The notes beneath the pieces are model-generated. The model had not been told where the DNA came from and ran no database searches. It saw only the letters and a list, made by a program, of their open reading frames with translations. From positions 620,001-684,000 of the forward strand of contig JAOTON010001271.1 of the NCBI GenBank assembly GCA_034440635.1: a stretch of DNA of 64,000 nt. The letters are read 5' to 3'. The stretch's first letter is position 1; the number at the start of each line of letters is the position of its first letter. This document shows, piece after piece, positions 37,196 through 49,021 of the stretch. The position numbers and the translations under genes were made by a program. This DNA is from Lepas anatifera (taxonomy: Eukaryota > Arthropoda > Thecostraca > Lepadidae).

Positions 37196-38514
37196 CGGGT
37201 GTAGATGACATGAGCCAAAACAACATTATAGCACAAGATTTAAAAAGACCCATACAAAGGTTCTTAGCGAAAATACAGAACATTTTAATTGCAAATATTC
37301 TTCAAAACGGATTTTAGGTTAATGGCTCACGCCAAACCTAAACAAAGGCTTTCTTAGCATATTTATTATTGAAAGGGGTAAAATTTTAAGTAAAATTTTG
37401 AGAGATTATCTGTGTCATTACAAAGTGTGTTCTCTGCGATATAAATTTTCACATAAAACATATTTCCAGCTTCTGCGATAATTTCAAAATATTATTCCAA
37501 TGGAACGGGCGTCGGAACTCTTGGTGCAGGTACCCAAAACGTAAGAGATCAAAATCGAATCCGATAGGCCTATGTCTTGGTCAAAGGAAACACGGGCACG
37601 CTTGCAGTCACGAAAGAAAACACTCCACTGCTCAATGCCTCACACTACTGCTCCATGTGCATCTTCGACTTCACCCCGGATCTTGATTGAAAAGTTCAAC
37701 ACGATCAAAATAATTATCTTGCAACATCGAAGGTCCTGTGCACCTTGTATGTACAATCCACTGCCAGACAGGCAAGAGTACAACACAGTGTCGGTGAGTG
37801 AACAGTGGAAATAAATCGGCGCTAACGACCTTTAACTGTGGCGCGGTATAATTCACAATTCACAACACAATTACTTAAGAACATGAATTTATTTTCCCAC
37901 TTACTTGTTTAACATCCGTGACTTATTTCCTTTCCATAAGAGAAGTCCAATTCAGCGATACGTTTTTGCAAAGGAAGCGATCCTTAAAAAGAAAATGTAG
38001 CTTCAGTTTTTCCAAGTCACTGGTTTCGCTTCAAGGGTCTAGTTCGCCTTTGAAGATCGAACTTCAAATATAATAACACCGGGTGACTAATGCCTTACAA
38101 ATAGCCGCTAACACATTAACAGGCACTTCCGTGCAAGAAAGTGCCCACAAAACGCCAAACCGTGTATTGAATCTCGGCGTCCAAACGCATGTTTTTTTCT
38201 GGAGCAGCATCCAATGCCTTCCTTTGTTCTACTTATCTGGAGCGCCGCCGCCACGTGCTCGCCAGAGTGCCCACTAAAACACTGAGTGCGTGGAGCGACG
38301 CAAAAAACAGGCCCGTAAACGACGGCAGCTGCTGTGGGAATTTGAGTCGGCTGACATCAAGGCCAGCCGATGAGAACGCATTCCCTGTGAACAAGACCAC
38401 GGAACGATTGGAGCAGTCACTGTCCCCAACACCCATCGGCTGATGAGGCGAGCCCAGATCTATGAATATAGCGTGACCGGTCGCTGACAGGGCGCGACCG
38501 CCGCCTGCTGGCCT
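37196..38514. other. Unassigned DNA
   Basis: AT-rich to about 38180, then a GC-richer stretch where a minus frame (38233-38613) is open for 126 codons. No family, splice signal or repeat supports it. Confidence 0.4.
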
Positions 38515-38519
38515 TCCGA

Positions 38520-38726
38520 ATGGATGAGGGGCAGCCTCAGCAGTCTTCGGCCGCAAACCGCGACAACATCGTCTCCCGAGCTGCTGAGCTAGGCGGCGCG
38601 TATGAAGGAGCACCGGTCCTCAATCCCGCCCGTGTCAACCAGATGGAGAGGAATAACACAGGCGTTTTCCAGGCAAAGTATGACAAACCAACGCTTACTG
38701 AAAACAGACCTGCACTCATGAGCTGA
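38520..38726 (+). CDS. Candidate coding segment, unit 1 of a diverged tandem duplication
   Basis: ATG 38520 opens a 68-codon frame whose N-terminus reads MDEGQPQQSS and includes ELGGAYEGAPVL. A second copy about 370 bp on encodes MDDVLHQQSLSA and ARYEGEPAPHLP in a matching frame. Conservation of frame between diverged copies hints at coding, but no family is recognised and no donor is obvious. Confidence 0.28.
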   Translation: MDEGQPQQSSAANRDNIVSRAAELGGAYEGAPVLNPARVNQMERNNTGVFQAKYDKPTLTENRPALMS

Positions 38727-38887
38727 ACAAAGGGACAGACCTCTTCGGGACCAAAAAGAAACCGAGAAACAGAGCGGAATAAAACTGTCAAGCTGGACAG
38801 GCTGTTGTTCTGTTTTCGGACCGAGGTGCCCGGTGGAGCGGGGCCTGATTCAGGATGGAGTCATCCTGTCGGCCAGCGACAGCAGCA

Positions 38888-39022
38888 ATGGACGATGTCC
38901 TGCATCAGCAGTCACTGTCGGCGACGACGTCTCCTCATCTTGCTGAGCCGGCCGCCAGATATGAAGGAGAGCCCGCTCCCCATCTTCCCGCCAGCATCCA
39001 CTCAGAAAAGCAGCCAGCGTAG
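38888..39022 (+). CDS. Candidate coding segment, unit 2 of the duplication
   Basis: A 44-codon frame from ATG 38888, aligned to the unit at 38520 over MD..QQS...AA.YEG.P. An overlapping longer minus frame (38850-39152) and plus frame (38805-39068) are treated as shadows. Confidence 0.22.
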   Translation: MDDVLHQQSLSATTSPHLAEPAARYEGEPAPHLPASIHSEKQPA

Positions 39023-39168
39023 CATCCGAGAGGTGTTTGGAGAAGAGCTGCGTCCAGCCGACTGCTGAAGCAGCAGTCATAAGTGAGGAGGCACCGCCAA
39101 AAACGTCGGAGGTCACGGAGAGCCAAGAACCCATCACCAGTGTGGAGATCAAGCGACAGTGCGCACAT

Positions 39169-39990
39169 CAGTGCTAAGTCGCGCTATCGGTGTCTCACAG
39201 CAGTACAAAGCAGTGCTGTCGGTGTCTCATAGCAGTGCTAAGTCGCACTATCAGTGTCTCACAACAATGCTAAGTGCGCTATCCGTGTCTCACAGCAGTG
39301 TTAAGTCGCACTGCCGGTGTCTCACAGCAGTGCTAAGTCGTACTATCAGTGTCTCACAACAATGCTAAGCCACGCTATCAGTGTCTCACAACAATGCTAA
39401 GCCACGCTATCATTGTCTCACAGCAGTGCTAAGTCGCGCTATCAGTGTCTCACAGCAGTGCTAAGTCGCGCTATCAGTGTCTCACACCAATGCTAAGTCA
39501 CGCTATCAGTGTCTCACAGCAGTGCTAAGTCGCGCTATCAGTGTCTCACAGCAGTACTAGGCTGTGCTGTCGGTGTCTCATAGCAGTGCTAATCAGTACT
39601 GTCAATGTGCACAGCAGAGTGCAGTCGCAATTGCAATGTCTCACAACAGTGCTAAGCCACGTTATTGTCTCACAGCGGTGCTAAGTCGCGCTATCAGTGT
39701 CTCACAGCAGTGCTAAGTCGCGCAATCAGTGTCTCACAGCAGTGCTAAGTCGCACTATCAGTGTCTCACAACTATGCTAAGCCGCGCTATCAGTGTCTCA
39801 CAACAATGCTAAGCCGCGCTATCATTGTCTCACAGCAGTGCTAAGTCGCGCTATCAGTGTCTCACAGCAGTGCTAAGTCGCGCTATCAGTGTCTCACAAC
39901 AATGCTAAGTCGTGCCATCAGTGTCTCACAGCAGTGCTAAGTCGCGCTATCAGTGTCTCACAGCAGTACTGGGACGTACTGTAGGTGCCA
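39169..39990 (+). repeat. ~32 bp minisatellite, about 25 copies
   Basis: The unit is close to GTGTCTCACAGCAGTGCTAA followed by GTCGCGCTATCA. Variants alternate AGCAGT/AACAAT and GTCGCG/GCCACG, suggesting higher-order patterns of two or more units. The short plus frames inside are products of the repeat. Confidence 0.95.
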
Positions 39991-40094
39991 CGCATTAGTG
40001 CTGTGTCTCACACTGTGTCAGATACGGCATATCAGTAGTCTGTCCAGTTCTCCACGTGCCTCCGTCAACTCCATCTCTTGTGTAACTCTGCCAG

Positions 40095-40183
40095 TTGAGA
40101 TCCGGTTACATGGCCTTCATATGGATGGCCCTCGTGGCAATCCAAATGTGATGAATGTGTCACAACATTTCTCCAACAAATGA
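40095..40183 (+). CDS. Candidate terminal exon
   Basis: A good acceptor with a pyrimidine-rich tract (CCATCTCTTGTGTAACTCTG, then CCAG) precedes 40095. The frame EIRLHGLHMDGPRGNPNVMN runs to TGA at 40181-40183. If real, the minisatellite lies in the preceding intron and the segments at 38520-39022 could be upstream exons. No family recognised. Confidence 0.3.
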
Positions 40184-43100
40184 GCCATAAAGAAATCAAC
40201 GGCTCCATAATCTATTGTTTATTGAGCATAATCAGCAACAGGCATGCACCCAATTATAGCTGAAGTCAAAAACATCGGATGAATGACAGTAAACATGAGG
40301 CATGGTAAGATAATAAGACTGTAAAATTGTACAGGAGAAAATTTTAAAATGAACAGGAAAAACACTGCATTTCACCTCACGGAAAAAATAAATATACCAC
40401 CCTTTTGTACATTCAAAGTGGATGGCTTTGTATATGTTTCTTGGCATTCGATTTAAAAGCTGTCAATGTTGAGTTGAAATGGTCGGCTTCCGGATATCGC
40501 GTAACGTGACTGTTAAAACACAGCGCCGCCCGCGAAAACAAACCATGCCTTATTGTTTCCACGCGTGCCACCGGAACATGGAGCAATTGCTCTCTCATAG
40601 CCCTGGTTCGCCGGATATGAAGAAATATAGCCAACCAGAACTACGGAACTAAGATCCGAACGGATGTGGATCGAATTGCGGTCAAGAGGTTTGGTTTTAC
40701 CCCTGACGTTTCGGAGGGTGTGAGAACTTCCAGAAATGCAGCATCATTTCCGGTCGTATTGTACTCTAGAGACCAGGGGCGTCCACGGACCCCGTACAAA
40801 ACTGTTTTAAAGTCTTGTAACCGGAGACTTGATGTTTGAGACGTCACTGTCACCGCATGCGAGATTATATTCAGCACCACCAGCACCAAGTGCCCCGATA
40901 AGGGCTTCAAGCCGGCGTGGCAAGTTCCGGCTTGGCAAGTCTACGAAGATATTTATATTCACTGCGCGCAATCCAGGTCTGTAAAGCTTGGTTTTCAAAG
41001 CTGCTGAAGCCCCGGAAACACATAGCATATGCCAGAATTTCAGAGCGCACACAGACAAACACTGGTGCTGTGCGTGTCGATAATATACATATCAGAGGCC
41101 AGCGGCGGCGGCGGAGGAGGCTGCCTTTGTCCGCAGGTGGCAGCCGATGTCCCAGCGCGGGACAAGTGTCAATAGCGACGCATTAACACCACAATCGCCA
41201 ATACTGGCGCGCCAGAGGGCATTTCCATGCCAATAGAGCCACCAATACAGAGTCAATGGCCAGAATACCGGCGCCCCCAAGTGTCAGCCAAATTCGAGAG
41301 AAAGGTCAGTGTGCTACTGCAAAAGATCCTCGGCAGAAACTTATGCTAGGTGGTCGGGCGTAAACGGCCGGCTCAAAGGAGCGGCTGGGCCTCTTTTTCA
41401 TGGAAAACGTTCACTATTCCCTGGCTACCAGCCGGATCCGGCTTTTGTTGCGCTGGCTATATCTTTTGTTGCGCTGGCTATCATATGCTGATCAGAAATG
41501 CAAGTTACGATTTTTCACCACAATGCCCAGTCGCAGATTTTCGATTTTCTTAGAATCATCACATTTTGTCAAATAATCATGCCATAGTACAGAAACATAA
41601 CACATGTTTATACCAAACAATTAACTATACTATTATACCAAATATTTAATTTTCGCTACTCATAATCAAAAACGTTTCAGTTTTACTCGTATTCATTACT
41701 GACGCAACTGAAACAGGTTCAATCTGGCGCAAGGCGTTGCCAGCTAATATACCCATTTGACGTTACGCTTATTTGGGAACTCAAACAGAGGAAGGTGAAA
41801 TAAAACGAAGTATAGCCATTTTCCAGCAGAAATAAGATCAAATCCATTATTTTCAACGTAGATTGCCCCTAAAATCACCACAGTCTGGAATCACAACAAG
41901 GTGTCACATTCCATTTAAAATATGGGTAGTATTCTACTGCTACTTTCCAAATTTTATCAGAAAGATCAAACTGTACTGCACGTATTTCAGATATTGCACT
42001 GTCAATTTACAATCTACTGAACAGTCCCATCCGCCAGACACTGAAATTCAGAAGTGCCCTGCTGCTCAGTATTGAATACAGCGCCACTTCCGTCCGGTTA
42101 GCGCTGGACTTCGTCACAGTCAAGAATCAGAATTGCTAAGAAGGTCTGCGTAAGGTATCCGTCAACACACTGTGTTTAAGTGATGCTGATAGATACAGAC
42201 GGTTCCCGACTGATTGGTAGGGGTGAGGCTCAGCTGTTTGAACGAGCGTCCTTAAATCAATGGCATGCATCACGACAGCTTATGTCTGAAATATATATTC
42301 AATTAATGGTTTGGAGACAAAATAGCATGATCACGGTGGGTGATAAACATATATTGTGTATCTCTCACACGCTAGAATGTATTTTGTGAAAATGAAAAAT
42401 ATAGGCCAAGGTGAGACGCTGCGTTTTTATCACTCGATTATCATAATCGACGATAAATGTATTACATGCAAAACTGAGCGATTATAAAAAAATTCAAGTG
42501 ATGTCAAAAGTGATGGTATGATCAAACACAGTTCTTAACCAGAATCTCAATGTAAAGTTCGATAAAAATGCATTATATGACAGCGACCCCGAATCAGTTA
42601 TTCAGAATCTATCAAACTGAGAAAAGATGAACCACGTACGAGCGCACTCAAACAAGCAAAACAAAGTCCAACGAGTTCTTTTTAGTTTAGAAGGATAGTT
42701 TTCAGTCAGCAGAGGTGGAATTCCGTCGACAATTCGGGTCTCCCCACTTTTTCAGCCGGTGGAAACGCTCTTGTTTCCCCACTACAGCCAGGAATGATGC
42801 TCGGCCCGTTTAGCAGGAAAGGTCAGTAAATGGGTGATTAACGGCGGCTGAGCCAGACGTAATTATTGGAGTACCGCTCATTGACCTCAGGACGGCACGC
42901 ACCGCGTCGATGTGGGCCGCTAACCTATCTTCAACAAAAGATGGGCCGTAACTGAAGATCACGTCACTGGAGACGGTTACCCCGAAGCAGGAAAAGGCTC
43001 CTAGGTAAAGCAGAGAACACCATTGCCAACTATTAAACGTGATCTTCAGACAACTAGGTAAAGTAGTCTAAACGTGATGGTCGAGAGGTAGAAGCTCGAT

Positions 43101-43852
43101 AATGAGAATACAAAAAAAACAGTCGTTACACCTCTCGCAAAAAAACTCGTCCGCGCTTCAACAGCTCTCGAGGGGAACATCATCGAACGTGGACAATACA
43201 ATTTCCCTTCCACGACAGTATCACAGAATGTGTCATCTTTTGCGTCAGTATGCACATTTAAACATGTATGGGTAGCAGCCGTAAATATAAAGAGCTGTAA
43301 TGGTTGCCGAGCTGACATACAGTATTAACTGACTTTCTTGTTCTTTTGACCACTGCGCTATACCGAAAATTTATATATGTTACAAAGCTAAGGCAGATTA
43401 TCAACTACATCAACCGTTGCTGGATAAAGTGGGAGAACGTAAATTAGTTTTTGACGTCCAATGTGCTACTACATTGTGTATTGTATGGCTACAATGTGAA
43501 CAATATCGGACTTTACCAAAGCGGGGACCGAGCGAGACAAAATACTACACAAAGTTGCACTTTTATTATCAGAGCCGCATGACGAAATCCATGGAGCGAG
43601 GCGGATTGAGATTTCTCAAGCGGCTCTATACTGGCCGCTCGGCGGGTCTCGTCGTGGTCTGTTGTAGTCATTGTGGTCGTCGTTGTTGTTCTCTGTCCAT
43701 TCTGAGAATTGATGCCAGAACTCGGCAATTCTATAGGGTGATAGCCTTCCTACGCCAGACACCCAAACTGAAGCCCCGAGTCGAAATCCGAAATAGTTTG
43801 AGAAATTTTTGATTACATTTTTCTATTTTATATTTTGTTTTACTTTTACCGC
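40184..43852. other. Unassigned DNA
   Basis: Short frames at 40413-41280 and 43046-43812 have no confirming signals; the longest is 131 codons (43417-43812, +). At about 41885-41920 a phrase, AAGGTGTCACATTCCATTTAA, resembles the right end of family G next to TTAA and may be a decayed relative; its other end was not found. Confidence 0.4.
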
Positions 43853-43856
43853 TTAA

Positions 43857-44874
43857 CCTCCGCCCCACCGGGGGGTCTGGCGCCATTTTTGCCCCACCGG
43901 GGGCATCAATGTCCCCCTCTAACTCCGAAAATATGGGGGTTAGCGCAAATCTGCGAAGTTCATTAAAAAGCTCGCGTAAATTCAGTAAGAAATTACTTCA
44001 CATGTTTAAGCGCTCAGGTCAATGGTCTGACCTTCAGAGGTCAAGTTAGGTCACGATAGGTTATTTTCCCTGAAGTATGCAATGCTTAAGAAAACTGCGC
44101 ATAACTCTTATGCCATTAGAGCTATTGACATCTGGTTAAGTACATTTGATAGGAAAATGCCAGACCATTTTCCGCTTTGTGGAAGGTAATAACATCCCGC
44201 CAATGGTTTGACCTCCAGAGGTCACCTCGGGACCTAATATGACTTGATGTCACGAAGGTCAGAAAGTGACCTTGCCGTATATCAAATAAAAGCCAGTGAC
44301 GAGACATACACGATGACTTTTGATTCAGCGCTCTAGCTTACTTAGGTCAAAAGTTATTGTCAAAATACATTTTTGACCCTGGTGACCTTGAATGCCCTTA
44401 ATAGGCCAAAGGGCAAATATCGCCCCTGGGATCCGTAAAAGGGTGTCCAAGAACGCTTTTATGAGCAAGCTGATCATTTTTCAGTCGTTTTTTGCGACTT
44501 TTAGATCATCAGAAAGCTTTTCTCCATGTTTTTTTTCAATGGGAGAGGTCACCTCGTGACCTGATCTCAAGTCACGAAATCGAGAAATCCTGGATATACA
44601 CTTTGTAGACCCAGATGGGTCATGAAGTGTAGGAAGTTTAAAATCGATCGACTAAGAAATATAGCTTTTATAGAGCTCAAAAGTTGAAATGAAGTGACCT
44701 TGGTTGACCTCGCCTGGTGACCTGACCTTGGAAGACCCGGGGTAAAAAATTTCAGGCATGGTGGGAAAATGATGGGGTGAGAGATAGAGCCCTCAACCAC
44801 GGTGCTGCGTCTCTTCATTTTTCTGCTATTCCGAAAAAAACCTTAGGGGGGCCATCGATGGCCCGGGGCGAGGG
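43857..44874 (+). mobile_element. TTAA-flanked element, family B, copy 2 (complete)
   Basis: TTAA lies at 43853-43856 and 44875-44878. Ends are CCTCCGCCCCACCGGGGG and CCCGGGGCGAGGG. It tracks copy 1 across its whole 1.0 kb, with single-base changes and small indels. Rich in AGGTCA/TGACCT; no coding capacity. Confidence 0.9.
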
Positions 44875-44878
44875 TTAA

Positions 44879-45798
44879 GCGACGAACTTGACATTTGTGT
44901 CCTTTTGTAAAGCCAGTAAGGACCAGCTAAGGAGCAAAAAATTAAGCTGGTCCGACAATATTTATTCCGAGAAATCGGGGTATTTCTCACGCGAGCAAAA
45001 AAACCTACTGAAAATTGATGGCCGACTTGTACGCTCGAAATGTCAGAAGGCACGCTTCTGTTAGCTTAAAGACAGTTTCCTAGGGGTAGCTAGGTCAATT
45101 TTCTTGTGCTCAGGCATAGTTTTGAGAGCAAAACGTAAAATTTCGACCTAATTTTTACCGTTCTTACGGAAGACTGCATTATTATTCATTTCATTCCAAG
45201 ATTAGTATCTCGCAATCTGATTGGTCGATTTGAGTTTTCATTTCAGATAACGAAAGAACATTGCTTCCGCCGAATAATATTTGGAGATGGAAATTAGGAT
45301 AGTGAAATTCTTTGTTTTATAGGCATAAATATAATTTGAAACAAAAACTACATTTTATTTGCAGCTTCCTCGTTCCGAGTTCATGTCACTCACAAACTCA
45401 GAATTGACATGGCTGAATCGGAAAGTTACTTGTAGTCATTTCACTCACTTATACTACCCACCTATCTCTGATGACTTTCGAGTAATTGATCCGAACATGT
45501 ATTACAATGTACGAAATTTCTCGGACCATCTTTGCTTCTCACCATGGTTTCGAATCCTTAAAATGAATAGAAGTGGATTAAATTTGGCATGAAGCTAGCA
45601 TACGGCTCTAGGTGGCCGATACAAGTATTTCCAGGCCAAAATAATGTTTGGTTCGTCTTCTAGAAACAGCTTTATACCGTGCCTTTTCCGTACGAACACA
45701 GCAGCCGGGGCCAGCGTCACGGCATCATCGGTTGAGTGATTCCAGCCAGTGACCTTCTGATGAGTCACCGTTATAGGGCTAGTGGGAGGGTGCAAAGT
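44879..45798. other. Unassigned DNA
   Basis: No feature recognised; a 77-codon plus frame at 45359-45592 is unsupported. Confidence 0.45.
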
Positions 45799-46000
45799 GT
45801 GGCACGCTGGTATAGTGGTTAGAGGCCCTGTCTCTTAATCAGAGGTGGCCAGTTCGAATCCGGGGTTGACCGCGGGCCCTTTAATAGTTATTTCAAAGAA
45901 AATAATGGTACCACTGACCTACAGGCATATAAAGAGATACATTGCAAAGGAAATATGGTTTCCTTTGAGCACATTGTCATGCGTCTCTCCTGCCCCGGTG
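45799..46000 (+). repeat. tRNA-derived SINE, family 2, copy 2 (5' part)
   Basis: A box TGGTATAGTGGTTAGAGGC and B box GTTCGAATCC at tRNA spacing, then the family 2 body (TATTTCAAAGAAAATAATGG). It stops at CGGTG where another element begins; its 3' part resumes at 48286. Confidence 0.88.
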
Positions 46001-46551
46001 CACACAGTCATAACGGCCGTTCGGGATTGGCCAAAATTGCAAAATGGGAGTCACCGAAAAACATCTCGCAAACAGGTTTGCACGATAGAGAAATGTTTAG
46101 AGCACACAAAAACATACAATAAACCGCTTTCCATCTCCTCATATTTTCCAGCATGGTCTTAAAGTTTTCCATGATGCTAAGCTTCTTTATTTTGAGGTCG
46201 TGGAAGCCCAAATTATATGCCTCTTCGATGTTTGGTATATCCCTTAATATCCGTGTTATTGCTTTGTTTTTAGCATCATTGAGTTCTTTACATAAATCCC
46301 AAACTTAACACGATATTTTTGTGGATATTTCACAACAAAACACCCCTGACGTTGCAATTTGTAAAGGCTTGCAACTAGCTATGATTTTTCTTGCACTTTT
46401 ATGTGTGTTGGCCAACAAAAAATTCACAATCTGCATCATTCCAGATTTGGCGTTAGATTGAAGATACATGCGTATCCTACAAGCTCCAAAAAATCTGACT
46501 GGGGGAGAAAGTGCAGAGCCGAGATATTGAAATTTTTCCAGTTCAATGCCA

Positions 46552-46650
46552 GGCCTCGCCGGCCGTCCGGGCGGGCGGCCACGGCGGCGGCGTCGCCCGC
46601 GCGGCTGAGGCGGACGCGCCGGGCACCGCGCGGGGAAGGGAAAACATACT
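46552..46650 (+). CDS. GC-rich candidate exon inside the TIR element
   Basis: After a possible acceptor (TTTTTCCAGTTCAATGCCAG) a very GC-rich block encodes peptides such as ASPAVRAGGHGGGVARAAEA. A weak donor AG|GTGTCA follows. The base composition differs sharply from flanking DNA, as if a piece of a host GC-rich gene or CpG island had been captured. A minus frame is open across the same block, so the strand is not settled. Confidence 0.22.
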
Positions 46651-46709
46651 GAGGTGTCAATTCAAACACGGGCGAAGGGGGTTTTCTATAGTTTACTAAA
46701 GAGGTCATT

Positions 46710-46973
46710 ATGTTCCGTTGGTTCTTTACCTGGTTTGTTAGCTTGGGACTGTTTTGGTCTACCTTCCATAGATCCGAGAATGCCTTCCAATGGGCTAGGA
46801 TTCAGTTGACTTGTCGCCGTTGCATGGTGAAGGTGTTACAGCTACCCAGTTCTATTCTCAGTACTTGTAACCTTAGATATGGCCATCTGTGTGAACAAAA
46901 GGAGCTGGTCACAGCTATCATACAGAACCGAGTGCCCTCAAAGTATCAAAGCGAAGCACTGAAAGGGCCGTAG
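46710..46973 (+). CDS. Coding-like segment with a CxxC and SAP-like stretch; possibly captured gene fragment
   Basis: An 87-codon frame. A possible acceptor TAG|GA at 46798 would make 46799-46973 a terminal exon. Its peptide has a CRRC pair followed by MVKVLQLPSS and LCEQKELVTAII. The order CxxC, then VK-L, then C-E-KE-LV is loosely like the zinc-finger to SAP-like join of the RNF34/RFFL (CARP) ubiquitin ligases. That likeness is recalled by eye and weak; treat as a lead only. It lies within the TIR element. Confidence 0.22.
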   Translation: MFRWFFTWFVSLGLFWSTFHRSENAFQWARIQLTCRRCMVKVLQLPSSILSTCNLRYGHLCEQKELVTAIIQNRVPSKYQSEALKGP

Positions 46974-47404
46974 ATATTGGAGTTAAATTAGTGCGTGACC
47001 CGACAGGGTCTCACTGTTGCCCGCAGAGGAAGCACCATTACGCTGTAAACTAGCTAGGTTTTTAAGAACGTGCAGATCCAGTGGAACAGGTGCGGGTGTC
47101 AATTTAGTGAGCTTAAGAGTAAACAGCCATCTCTCTGGCTGTAAACATCCAGGTATCGTCCAATGAAGGCAACCTACCTACCGAAAACAATGGAGGAAGA
47201 AAGTGAAGCCAATGTTCCTCAGCCCAGTCGCGGGGGAAAATAGCTATGCCTACTGAATTTGTAACGTGCTGCTTCTCCTTTGTTGGTTCACGTCTCAACG
47301 TTTCGGTGGAAATACTTTTGTATATAGGTAAGCATGCCCGCGCGCCAAAGTAAGGATCTGGAAAATTGTTTGTGTTTTATACAGATCTCAACTTTTGGTC
47401 ATCT

Positions 47405-48011
47405 CAACGTTTTTGGCCATTTCATCTAAACAAGTAAAGATAGAGCAACATAACTGGAACTGCATGAATCCTTGCCGCAAGCCAAATCGAATGATATATA
47501 ATATGACCTTGCTAGGTTAAACAAGGATTTGACCTGACCAGAGGTCAGTTGATCAAGGTCAAATTAGAGAAAATACATATCATTAGAGCCGCAGACACAA
47601 GGCAAATCTAATGCAGCTAAAATAAACGCTCAATCACCATTTTGCCAAGTTATTCAGTTAAAACATTTTTCCATGTATTTCCGATTGGAGGTCGTACTTG
47701 ACCTTAGGTTATCGATATCAAAATACCCAAACATATTTTAGAGAACTCAGTGGGCCCATTTATGTATGAGTTTCAATCTGATAAGTTCACCCTGTTCCGA
47801 CTTATGCTATCTTAAACGTTTTTTGAGGTAAGGTCACTTGACCTGCATAGGTGACCTGAGATGACCTGACCTTAAAATTTTGACAAAATTTGTAAAAATA
47901 ATGGAAAAGGTATAGCAAGTACGGTGGCGCTACGTGCCACCATTTTTATGCTGCCTCCGAAAACCCGTGGGGGTGGGGGTGGTACCCGCCCCCTCCCCGT
48001 CAGTGCGCGTG
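47405..48011 (+). mobile_element. Family A element, copy 6 (left end lost)
   Basis: Tracks family A from about 47405 and ends CCCGTCAGTGCGCGTG before TTAA (48012-48015). It lies within the larger TIR element and shows AGGTCA half-sites as in other copies. Confidence 0.8.
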
Positions 48012-48285
48012 TTAAGGGAAATATGTAATTAAGAAATGAATTGCCTGAAGGTTATATGTTTTCAAAATGCCTAAGTTATTCAGACTAGCCGGTAACACCC
48101 AACATTGGATATGACTTAAAAAACTTTTTGAAAGTCCCCTCAAAGTCGGCAGGCGGGGTGTTGTGGCTCACTCAGATATCTCTGAAAACTCAAAATTTGA
48201 TTAGCTTTCAGATGCCAAATGTCGCAATCCGATCTTCTTTGCTGAGATATGAATTTTGGCTATTCGAACGGCCGTTATGACTGTG

Positions 48286-48345
48286 CGGTGGGGCGTTAGC
48301 CCAGGCCGGAGACCGAGGTTGTGGGTTATGACCGTTGACGAATAA
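48286..48345 (+). repeat. SINE family 2, copy 2 (3' part)
   Basis: Resumes at CGGTGGGGCGTTAGCCCAGG, continuing the SINE body that stops at 46000. The end is approximate. Confidence 0.8.
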
Positions 48346-48740
48346 GAAATAGTATGCTTACCCTACGGCAAATCCCCTCCCTCCAAGTGCAATGGTTTCG
48401 CCACTCCCCTCGTGAGGTAAAACCAAATTACAATTCATTGCACAGAGAAACACTTTTACGGAATATCCGAAATTGACGACGTATTCAACACCTAAATCCA
48501 AGGAAATTTCTAGCAAATATTTTTAGCTATGACATACTATTACCGAAATGGACTAGCTTTGGGCACAAATAAAAGCAAGATGGAGAGTGCACTTAATATG
48601 TTACTCTCTATGTCTAACCATACACAAGCAGACACATTGTCAAGCTGACACGAACTATTTTACAAAAGTCTAAGTTTCACAGCTAGAATATCCCACGCTT
48701 TCAGCGCACGAGTGCCGGTTAAGTGCCTAACAAAGCAGGG
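48346..48740. other. Unassigned AT-rich DNA upstream of a candidate promoter
   Basis: No repeat or exon recognised. Confidence 0.5.
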
Positions 48741-48747
48741 GCCGTGC

Positions 48748-48756
48748 TATATAAAA
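48748..48756 (+). promoter_or_regulatory. Candidate TATA box
   Basis: TATATAAAA lies about 30 bp before AGCAACACATG (near 48775-48785) and about 46 bp before an ATG in good context (GATCATGG). The layout fits a compact core promoter with a short leader. Confidence 0.45.
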
Positions 48757-48801
48757 GCATGATCGGCCAGACCTAGCAACACATGTGAGCTGTAATCGAT
48801 C

Positions 48802-49021
48802 ATGGCCCCCAGCGTACACAACATAGCCCATGGCCGGCCGCTGGGGAGGCATAACGGACGAGTGCTGGCGCGAAAGCATTTGTGGTGGAGCGCACCATCG
48901 GCACAATCCAATGTCAACACAACAGTTGGAAACGCCTACATGTCTGCGATGCCCATGTGTAGCTTGCAGGCATTCATGACCCTGAACCGAAAAAGAAGTG
49001 GACTTGTTAAGCTTTCATCAG
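48802..49021 (+). CDS. Candidate exon 1 of a short gene, unknown function
   Basis: ATG 48802 in good context opens a 125-codon frame. A donor CAG|GTATGC after 49021 ends the exon in phase 1, and splicing to 49197 joins in frame. The peptide begins MAPSVHNIAHGRPLG and has a basic run NRKRSGLVK before the junction. No family recognised. Unspliced, the frame ends at 49179. Confidence 0.3.

Larger units (their letters stand above)
46001..48285. mobile_element. 2.3 kb TIR element splitting SINE 2; ends like Transib/RAG signals
   Basis: The left end reads CACACAGTCATAACGGCCGT and the right end, inverted, CACAGTCATAACGGCCGTTC. CGGTG precedes (45996-46000) and follows (48286-48290) the element. The intact SINE at 23333 has one CGGTG there, so the 5 bp duplication is shown by the sequence. 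GC-rich 5 bp duplications and CAC-starting ends are known of Transib/RAG-type transposons; the assignment is inference. The left end has two extra bases. Interior holds a family A copy and coding-like DNA; no transposase is seen. Confidence 0.7.

Noticed and set aside
39169..39990. CRISPR array
   Set aside because: Units are contiguous tandem repeats without unique spacers, and the DNA is eukaryotic.
43417..43812. 131-codon plus-strand ORF
   Set aside because: No motif, no splice or promoter support and ordinary composition; could be chance.
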